A stretch of 40,884 bases of DNA from Bacteroidota bacterium (GTDB lineage Bacteria; Bacteroidota; Bacteroidia; Bacteroidales; CAIWKO01). How positions within the stretch are numbered: the first letter of the stretch is position 1; the number at the start of each line of letters is the position of its first letter. A program made the translations under genes and the position numbers. The notes under the pieces are model-generated. The model saw only the letters and a program-made list of their open reading frames with translations. It did not search any database and was not told the DNA's origin. Where the stretch lies: contig JBAXND010000038.1 in the NCBI GenBank assembly GCA_037133915.1, positions 1 through 40,884 of the forward strand. The letters are read 5' to 3'. This document shows, piece by piece, positions 17,371 to 23,741 of this stretch.

Positions 17371-18306
17371 ATGGAACGGAAGATGCATTATTTACTGCTT
17401 TTTGTTGTGAGTCTGTTTTTTCTTTCCTGCGGAAGCGGTACCAAAATAGACGAAACACCTACACGCGGCAATATTAAAATCAGCGTCGATGAATCGTATA
17501 AATTACTTATCGAAGCTGAGGTGGATGTTTTTGAACGCATCTACACATATGCCGTTATCAATGCTGCCTATAAAACAGAAGTAGACGCTTTCAACGATCT
17601 GCTCAACGATTCGGTTCGGACCATTATTGCAAACCGGAAACTTACCGATGATGAAGATAAATATCTGCGCAGCAAATCACTGATTCCGCGTACTACATGT
17701 ATTGCTTACGATGCGCTTGCTTTCATTGTGAATAATGATAATCCTGATTCAACGCTCCGTTACGACCAGATTCGTGATATTTTTCTTGGCAAAATCAGCA
17801 AATGGAATCAGGTGAACCCAAAATCATCGTCCGACAGTTTAACGGTTGTATTTGATAACAGCAAATCAGGAAACCCCCGTTATATAAGAGAGAAATTCAA
17901 AGTGCCCGGTAAGTTTCCTGCAAATTGCTTTGCTGTAAATTCGAACGAGGAAGTGGTAAATTATGTACAGAAATCAAAAAATGCCATCGGCATCATCAGC
18001 GTTAACTGGATCAGCGACCGCGACGATACTACATCAAACTCATTTATGAAAAAAATGCGTATCGTTGGTGTTGTGGGTGAAGGCGACACTGAGGGCATTG
18101 GCCCCTTCCTGAAACCATATCAGGGATACATTGCCGAAGGTTCATACCCCTTTTGCCGTGAGGTGTATATCATTTGCCGCGAATCATTCGCAGGACTTGG
18201 CACAGGTTTTGCCTCTTTTATTGCCGGCGATCAGGGGCAACGCATCGTACTTAAATCAGGATTGGTGCCGGCCACAATGCCAATAAGACTTATACAAACC
18301 AGATAA
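17371..18306 (+). CDS. PstS-like periplasmic substrate-binding lipoprotein
   Basis: The 311-aa protein has a lipoprotein signal (FFLSC, Cys20) followed by a PBP-like domain of the PstS/phosphate-binding superfamily: GNIKISVDESYKLLIEAEVDVFE, the hinge segment IAYDALAFIVNNDNP, then RDIFLGKISKWNQVNP, and the late segment YVQKSKNAIGIISVNW. These match the PstS scaffold (F-x-G-x-I-x-x-W). No PstABC transporter genes are present, so it need not take up phosphate by an ABC pump; in Bacteroidota relatives may feed a TonB-type system. Phosphate as ligand is inferred. It lies between a small membrane protein and a TPR protein in a tight operon. Confidence 0.85.
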   Translation: MERKMHYLLLFVVSLFFLSCGSGTKIDETPTRGNIKISVDESYKLLIEAEVDVFERIYTYAVINAAYKTEVDAFNDLLNDSVRTIIANRKLTDDEDKYLRSKSLIPRTTCIAYDALAFIVNNDNPDSTLRYDQIRDIFLGKISKWNQVNPKSSSDSLTVVFDNSKSGNPRYIREKFKVPGKFPANCFAVNSNEEVVNYVQKSKNAIGIISVNWISDRDDTTSNSFMKKMRIVGVVGEGDTEGIGPFLKPYQGYIAEGSYPFCREVYIICRESFAGLGTGFASFIAGDQGQRIVLKSGLVPATMPIRLIQTR

Positions 18307-18324
18307 TATTGAGAACCAGAGAGT

Positions 18325-18330
18325 GGAGGA
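18325..18330 (+). promoter_or_regulatory. Ribosome binding site fixing the start of the TPR gene
   Basis: GGAGGA lies 7 bp before the ATG at 18338. A longer frame could begin at GTG 18323, but that codon overlaps this site, so the ATG is the start. Strong Shine-Dalgarno sites are scarce elsewhere in the window. Confidence 0.7.
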
Positions 18331-18337
18331 ACACAAC

Positions 18338-20044
18338 ATGAAACCAACTACCAGCAGAATCGCTAAAATTTTAATGTCGCTCGTTTTGATTGTACTTACG
18401 GGTATAAGCCTGAAAGCTCAGTCACTCGACAAGGCCATTCGGCTTACACGCAGCGAATTGTTTGACAAAGCTGAAGAAATGTTCAACCAGCTTATAGCTG
18501 CAGAACCCGCCAATGGCGTTAATTATTTTTACGCAGGCGATAACTACCTGCGCTCGTATCTTGCCGACACAGCAACGGTGTCCATGAAAGAAGCTGTTGA
18601 TAAAGCTCAGGCGAAGTTTCAGAAAGGTTCTGAAATGGATATTGCAAATCCATTGTGTCTCGTGGGGCTTGGGAAAATTGCCATCTTTAAAGGCGATATG
18701 CCGGGAGCCAAATCCTATTTTGAAAAAGCGATAGCGAAATTCCCGAGCAAGACGAATAAAACATCTACTCTGAGCAAGGAGATGCAGGCGCTTACGTATA
18801 CAAAAATTGCAGAAGCGCTCATTTGTACCGGTTTGAAAGATGTTACCACGGCTATGTCAGACATGGAAAAAGCTGTTGCGCTCGATACTAAAAATGCAGA
18901 TATTTACCTGATTTATGGCGATGTCTATCTGGAAAACAATGATGGCTCGAACGCTATCTCCATGTATAAAATGGCACAGTCACTGAATCCCGCATCACCC
19001 AGCGCAAAACTTCGTTTGGGTAAGCTTTGGGTACGTGCCAAAAACTGGCAGGAAGCGATTGGCTATTATAAAGAAGCCATTGGTATCGACTCAACCTTTG
19101 CTCCGGCATATCTCGAACTGGGTGTAATATACATGCGTGCCAATCAGAATGAGAAAGCAAAAGCGAACTTTAAAAAGTATCTCGAACTTTCGGGCAATCT
19201 GAATGCAAAGAGACGTTATGTTTCTGTATTAATTGACACTAAAGACTACGCGGGCGCTATTGTGATACTGAATGAAATTGTTATGGTAGATTCTTCGAGT
19301 AACGATATCAACAGAGCGTTTGCCTATTGCTATTTTGAAACCGGAAAATACGACAAGGCCATCGTAGCTATGGAGAAATTCTTCAGGCTGGCAACTGTAG
19401 ATAAAATATTGGTTTCCGATTATTCGTACTATGGCAAAATACTGTCTAAAAACGGTAAAGATTCATTGGCTATCCTGAATTTTAAAAAAGTAATCGGCAT
19501 GGATCCGTCAAACTGCGATGTGCTTTCTGATATTGCCGCTGCTTACAATAAGATGAAAAACTATACCGAAGCTGCCAAGTATTATGAAATGAAAATCGCG
19601 CGCACTGAATGTAAAGCATCATTCGCTGATTATTATAATCTGGGTAGGGTATATTACAGCTTTGGTCAAACAACCAAAGACCGGACAATACTACTCAAAG
19701 CTGATACTACCTTTGCATATGTAACGAAGAGTAAACCCGATTTTCAAGGTGGTAAAAGCTTCTTCTATCGGGCGCTTATCATTTCAACACTCGATACTGT
19801 GAACAATACAGCTAAACCATACTTTGAAACGTACATCAATTACGCAAAGGTTGACTCCGTTAAGAATGCCAAAGACCTTGTAATTTGCTACGGTTACCTT
19901 GCCGCTTATTACTACTTTACTGTAAAAGATCCCTGCACTGCTATAGGCTATTGGGACCGTATCATTGGCCTTGATCCCAAGAACGAGAACACCATTGAGA
20001 TTTTAAAAACATACCGCAGCAAATGCCCCGAAAAGAATAAATAG
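18338..20044 (+). CDS. Exported tetratricopeptide repeat protein
   Basis: The 568-aa protein has a signal peptide (ILMSLVLIVLTGISLKAQ) and then TPR motifs through its whole length, for example ADIYLIYGDVYLENNDGSNAISMYKMAQSL split into clear helix pairs, APAYLELGVIYMRANQNEKA, and CDVLSDIAAAYNKMKNYTEAA. TPR solenoids are scaffolds for protein complexes; in the periplasm this one may bridge the PstS-like lipoprotein and membrane partners encoded just upstream (31-bp gap). No catalytic domain is visible. A strong hairpin terminator follows at 20060-20094. Confidence 0.88.
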   Translation: MKPTTSRIAKILMSLVLIVLTGISLKAQSLDKAIRLTRSELFDKAEEMFNQLIAAEPANGVNYFYAGDNYLRSYLADTATVSMKEAVDKAQAKFQKGSEMDIANPLCLVGLGKIAIFKGDMPGAKSYFEKAIAKFPSKTNKTSTLSKEMQALTYTKIAEALICTGLKDVTTAMSDMEKAVALDTKNADIYLIYGDVYLENNDGSNAISMYKMAQSLNPASPSAKLRLGKLWVRAKNWQEAIGYYKEAIGIDSTFAPAYLELGVIYMRANQNEKAKANFKKYLELSGNLNAKRRYVSVLIDTKDYAGAIVILNEIVMVDSSSNDINRAFAYCYFETGKYDKAIVAMEKFFRLATVDKILVSDYSYYGKILSKNGKDSLAILNFKKVIGMDPSNCDVLSDIAAAYNKMKNYTEAAKYYEMKIARTECKASFADYYNLGRVYYSFGQTTKDRTILLKADTTFAYVTKSKPDFQGGKSFFYRALIISTLDTVNNTAKPYFETYINYAKVDSVKNAKDLVICYGYLAAYYYFTVKDPCTAIGYWDRIIGLDPKNENTIEILKTYRSKCPEKNK

Positions 20045-20059
20045 GGGCGATTGCGCTAC

Positions 20060-20094
20060 AAAAAAAAGTCATGGCAACCCCATGACTTTTTTTG
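20060..20094. terminator. Strong bidirectional intrinsic terminator
   Basis: A-tract, then GTCATGG (20068-20074), 5-nt loop, CCATGAC (20080-20086) and a T-tract. The A/T flanks extend the stem and give a U-run on both strands. It ends the plus-strand TPR operon and also faces the minus-strand gene ending at 20130. Confidence 0.9.
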
Positions 20095-20099
20095 TTTTT

Positions 20100-20148
20100 G
20101 TCTTATGTCTTATGTCTGTAGTCTTATGTCTAACGTCTAATGTCTTTT
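20100..20148 (+). repeat. Tandem heptanucleotide array, 7 units (GTCTTAT)
   Basis: Units GTCTTAT, GTCTTAT, GTCTGTA, GTCTTAT, GTCTAAC, GTCTAAT, GTCTTTT in exact 7-bp register. The array runs into the neighbouring minus-strand gene and supplies its last codons and TAG stop (20130-20132). Confidence 0.9.
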
Positions 20149-21638
20149 TCTCCAAACACAACAGCCGTGTAAATATAAATGTCGGCATCTTTCCATCCGT
20201 TCCATCCAATGCCTGCCTTGTCCTGTGCACAATGTCCCAGAAATTGTTCTTTGGTCCATCCGGTCTCGGTGGCTACCTGAGGCAGAAATGTTCCGGTTGA
20301 CGAACCTTTCACGATGTAAATGCCGTGTTTGCCCATTTCAATTTCGTCAATAGATGTAATTTTTTGCAAGGGCGAAAGTACAGATATTTCTATGTCAATG
20401 CTTTTCAGCTCATCTGTTGTAACTGCCGTAAATCGCGGGTCCTGTGTGCTTGCGGCAACAGCCATATCACGAACTGTCAGATAAAGCGGGCTTTCTGCAA
20501 TGAACCTGCCGATGCAGCCTCTCAGGTCACCTTTTTTCTTAAGTGTTACAAAAGCTCCGCACTGCTGTTTTATGGTGCCTGAAAAATCTGATGAATCAAT
20601 TACGGGCAGCTTATGTTCTTTGATGTAGGTTGTCAGCGTGCTGCGCGCAACATTCAGCAATTCTTTTTTATCTTTCTCGGTGATGGTGAAACCGCTGTTC
20701 TGCGATTGTTCGCGCGTGAAAACTATCGACGTATATCCCACAACTTTGGATGAATCGCCTACACCGGCATCGCCTGAATTCTTATATTCAAGCTCGGTAA
20801 TGTGCACCGCACTGTTGTTTTCGGTGAGATACATCAGGGTAAGTACGGATGTCCAGCTGCACAGGCTCGTAACCAGATTCGGGATTGCTGCGGCTTCATT
20901 GGTGTTAAGCACGTCCAGCAATTTTTTAGGTGAATTGCTCAGGATGGCGTCCGATGTCAGTTTATCAGCCTTAACGGCATCTGTATATTTTGGATAATGC
21001 GAAAAGTCGGAGCTTATCACAAACAGATTTTCATCGTTGAAATAGGGCTTCAATGCACTCGAAATTTTCTTAACCGTTGCAATATCGTCGGTGCCGATAA
21101 GTATCGGAACAATGCTGAATTCCTTCTTCATATGAAACTGCAGAAACGGCAATTGAACTTCTATGCAGTGTTCGCTTTTGTGAGCTTCGGGATAATCTGC
21201 AAATACTGAATTTTCCCTGATTAGCTTTCGGGCAAGTGATGTGTCTGTTTTTACACGACCCAAGGGAGTTATAAAATCTCCATTGCAATAAATTGATGCA
21301 CCCTTGAATGCCATGCGGTGACTTGAGCCTATTATAAAAATGGTTTTATATTTTCTTTCGGGATTAATTTGATTGAAGCTGCTTGCGGCAACACCTCCCG
21401 AAAAAATGTAACCTGCATGGGGCGTGATGATGGCTGCAACATTTTCATTGTTACATGGCTTTGCCTGTGCAAAAAGTGAAGACAGATTTTTGATGAGCGC
21501 CATAGAATCTGCCTCGTAGAATTGTCCCGCAACAGCCGGAAGACGGTCGCCGGGTCTTGGTTTATTGCTGTTCTGGCCATCACAGCCCGACGAAAAAATA
21601 CTCATAAGCAAAAGTATAATAACCAATGATTTGTTCAT
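20130..21638 (-). CDS. Lipoprotein fusion of AmmeMemoRadiSam system proteins B (Memo) and A (AMMECR1)
   Basis: The 502-aa protein has a lipoprotein signal (MNKSLVIILLLMSIFSSGC, Cys19). Residues ~33-308 are a Memo-like domain with ITPHAGYIFSGG (H74), GSSHRMAFKG (H107), EHCIEVQLPFL, SSDFSHY and SLCSWTS (C260), matching the order of metal-binding residues in human MEMO1. Residues ~316-497 are an AMMECR1 domain with DLRGCIGRF at 371-379. Such B-A fusions belong to the AmmeMemoRadiSam group, normally with a dedicated radical SAM partner. Here the predicted protein is lipid-anchored outside the cytoplasm. The reaction is unknown. The divergent neighbour is a different radical SAM type. The last codons and stop come from a heptamer array. 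Confidence 0.9.
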   Translation of the reverse strand: MNKSLVIILLLMSIFSSGCDGQNSNKPRPGDRLPAVAGQFYEADSMALIKNLSSLFAQAKPCNNENVAAIITPHAGYIFSGGVAASSFNQINPERKYKTIFIIGSSHRMAFKGASIYCNGDFITPLGRVKTDTSLARKLIRENSVFADYPEAHKSEHCIEVQLPFLQFHMKKEFSIVPILIGTDDIATVKKISSALKPYFNDENLFVISSDFSHYPKYTDAVKADKLTSDAILSNSPKKLLDVLNTNEAAAIPNLVTSLCSWTSVLTLMYLTENNSAVHITELEYKNSGDAGVGDSSKVVGYTSIVFTREQSQNSGFTITEKDKKELLNVARSTLTTYIKEHKLPVIDSSDFSGTIKQQCGAFVTLKKKGDLRGCIGRFIAESPLYLTVRDMAVAASTQDPRFTAVTTDELKSIDIEISVLSPLQKITSIDEIEMGKHGIYIVKGSSTGTFLPQVATETGWTKEQFLGHCAQDKAGIGWNGWKDADIYIYTAVVFGEKDIRR

Positions 21639-21657
21639 GGATTGAAATCGTTTAACA

Positions 21658-21665
21658 CAAAGATA
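21658..21665 (-). promoter_or_regulatory. -7 element (TATCTTTG on minus strand) of the Memo-AMMECR1 gene
   Basis: A perfect TAnnTTTG match on the minus strand 19 bp before the ATG at 21638. The expected -33 position falls in the heptamer array at 21681-21708. Confidence 0.6.
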
Positions 21666-21680
21666 GAAAACAAAGGCTTA

Positions 21681-21708
21681 AGTCGAAAGTCAAAAGTCAA
21701 AAGTTGAC
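21681..21708 (-). repeat. Heptanucleotide array, 4 units (AGTCRAA; GACTTTY family in reverse)
   Basis: AGTCGAA, AGTCAAA, AGTCAAA, AGTTGAC in 7-bp register: the reverse complement of the 12680-12840 family. It sits in the 181-bp divergent spacer, at the expected -33 region of the minus-strand gene. Confidence 0.8.
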
Positions 21709-21750
21709 GCGTAGCCGAAATCCATTTTCGCGCATCGTAAGTCATAATTT

Positions 21751-21785
21751 TACCTATTACCAATTACCAATTACCTATTACTTAA
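21751..21785 (+). repeat. Heptanucleotide array, 5 units (TACCWAT; GGTAATA family)
   Basis: TACCTAT, TACCAAT, TACCAAT, TACCTAT, TACTTAA in exact 7-bp register, directly upstream of the -7-like TACTTTTA (21791-21798) of the radical SAM gene. Reverse complement is the AGGTAAT repeat of 32841-32868. Confidence 0.85.
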
Positions 21786-21819
21786 TTTTCTACTTTTACA
21801 AAAACAATACAGCACTGCT

Positions 21820-23688
21820 TTGGTACCTTCAGACCTGTTACTTATAACACCTCCGTTTGTTCAGTTGAATACGCCTTATCCTGCCACGCCCTGTCTGAAA
21901 GGATTTCTGCAACAGCATAATTACAAGGTTTCACAGCTCGATCTGGGTATCGGATGCATCCTTAAAATGCTTTCTGCTGATGGCTTGCAAGCAATGTTTG
22001 AAAGTGTGAAAAGTAAAAAATGTTCTGCCAACGCTAAAAAAATACTGAATTCCTCTGCCGGATATGTACGGCATATTGACGCTGTGATTGCCTATTTGCA
22101 GGGGAAAGACAGCACTTTTGCACATGCCATAAACAATGGTATCTTGCCGCAGGCAGGAAGGTTCAATATTCAGCAGGATCTTGAATGGCACTTCGGAAGC
22201 GATGGTGTACAAGACAGAGCCACATTTATTGCAACATTATTTATTGAAGATATCGGCGATTTTATTGCCGAATGCATCGACAGTCGATTCGGATTCAGCC
22301 GCTATGCCGAACAGATTGGACTGAATGCATTCAGTTTTGATATGGTGCTGGATGAGTTGAAAGCAGATTCGCTTATTACCAAAATAATGTGCGAACTGCT
22401 CGATGCGTCTGTTAAAGAGCATCAGCCAAAGCTTATTGGTTTCACGGTTCCGTTTCCGGGAAATCTGATAATGGCGCTGCGCTCGGCGGCATACATAAAA
22501 CAACACTATCCGCAGATTCCTGTTGTGATGGGCGGCGGCTTTGTGAATACTGAATTGCGACATCTGAGCGAAGCACGTCTTTTCAAACTTGTTGATTACG
22601 TTTGCCTGGATGATGGCGAATTGTGCTTACTGAAATTGTTAGAACATATTTTAAAAGGTGAGAAACCGCTTGCACGAACGTTTTTGCTTGAAGAGGGAAA
22701 TGTGATTTTTGTGAATACGGCAACTGAAAAGGATTTTGAACATAACGAATGTGGAACACCCGATTACGAAGGGCTGCCAATCCATGATTATATCTCGGTA
22801 ACGGAAACTACCAACCCCATGCACAACCTGTGGAGCAACGGCCGATGGAATAAACTGGTACTTGCTCATGGCTGTTACTGGCACCGCTGTTCCTTCTGCG
22901 ACGTTTCTCTTGATTATATTAAAAGATACAGCACTGCCGACGCTGAAGTATTGTGCAATCGTATAGAGGCCATCATCAAACAGACCGGTCAGCGAGGATT
23001 TCATTTTGTGGATGAGGCGGCACCGCCTGCAGTTTTACGAAAACTGGCGGAGGAAATACTGCGCCGCAAACTAAGCATTACATGGTGGACCAACATTCGT
23101 TTTGAAACTGCATTTACAAAAGAATTGTGCGCACTGCTGGCAAAGTCGGGTTGCATTGCGGTGTCGGGCGGTTTGGAAGTTGCATCCGACCGCCTGCTTG
23201 AGAAAATGCAAAAAGGGGTAAGTGTGGCGCAGGTGGCAAGGGTTACAGATGCTTTCCGCAAATCGGGAATTATGATTCATGCTTACCTGATGTACGGCTT
23301 TCCTACGCAGACAGCACAAGAAACAATAGACTCACTTGAAATAGTACGTCAGCTATTTGAGCAAAAACTTATTCAGAGTGCCTTCTGGCATCGTTTTGCC
23401 ATGACGGTACACAGCACCGTTGGAATGCATCCTGAGAAATTCGGAGTTCAAAAAGTAGATGGAACTGCTGATTCGTTTACACAAAACGGGTGCAATCACA
23501 TCGATGAAACGGGCGGCCCGCATGATAAATTCGGAAGCGGACTTGCGAAAGCTTTGTACAATTATATTCACGACAACGGCTTCGATTTTCCTCTCCGGGA
23601 CTGGTTCGATTTCAAGGTGCCGCCAACTCAGATTCCGCCGAAATATATTGCCGGAATTTTATTAATCAAGCCCAAATTGAAGAAGTGA
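21820..23688 (+). CDS. B12-binding-type radical SAM protein with CX4CX2C motif, TTG start
   Basis: The 622-aa protein begins DLLLITPPFVQLNTPYPATPCLKGFL, the usual start of cobalamin-binding-like domains of radical SAM proteins; KLIGFTVPFPGNLIMALRSA and IPVVMGGGFVN continue it. The canonical DxHxxG cobalamin motif is not obvious. The radical SAM core has the cluster cysteines as GC352YWHRC357SFC360, i.e. C-x4-C-x2-C rather than C-x3-C-x2-C, then SGGLEVASDRLLEKM and YLMYGFPTQT. No ATG fits before the first domain; TTG at 21820, 21 bp after a promoter-like TACTTTTA, is the likely start. Such enzymes do methylations or rearrangements; substrate unknown. Ends at a bidirectional terminator. Confidence 0.85.
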   Translation: MVPSDLLLITPPFVQLNTPYPATPCLKGFLQQHNYKVSQLDLGIGCILKMLSADGLQAMFESVKSKKCSANAKKILNSSAGYVRHIDAVIAYLQGKDSTFAHAINNGILPQAGRFNIQQDLEWHFGSDGVQDRATFIATLFIEDIGDFIAECIDSRFGFSRYAEQIGLNAFSFDMVLDELKADSLITKIMCELLDASVKEHQPKLIGFTVPFPGNLIMALRSAAYIKQHYPQIPVVMGGGFVNTELRHLSEARLFKLVDYVCLDDGELCLLKLLEHILKGEKPLARTFLLEEGNVIFVNTATEKDFEHNECGTPDYEGLPIHDYISVTETTNPMHNLWSNGRWNKLVLAHGCYWHRCSFCDVSLDYIKRYSTADAEVLCNRIEAIIKQTGQRGFHFVDEAAPPAVLRKLAEEILRRKLSITWWTNIRFETAFTKELCALLAKSGCIAVSGGLEVASDRLLEKMQKGVSVAQVARVTDAFRKSGIMIHAYLMYGFPTQTAQETIDSLEIVRQLFEQKLIQSAFWHRFAMTVHSTVGMHPEKFGVQKVDGTADSFTQNGCNHIDETGGPHDKFGSGLAKALYNYIHDNGFDFPLRDWFDFKVPPTQIPPKYIAGILLIKPKLKK

Positions 23689-23691
23689 GCA

Positions 23692-23729
23692 CAAAAAAAA
23701 GGCCGCCCTCAACAGGCAGCCTTTTTTTT
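23692..23729. terminator. Bidirectional intrinsic terminator between convergent genes
   Basis: A-tract, GGCCGCC (23701-23707), short loop, GGCAGCC (23715-23721) and T-tract. One central mismatch in the stem. A/U runs on both sides serve both the plus-strand radical SAM gene and the minus-strand LamG gene. Confidence 0.88.
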
Positions 23730-23741
23730 ATAGATAAGAAG

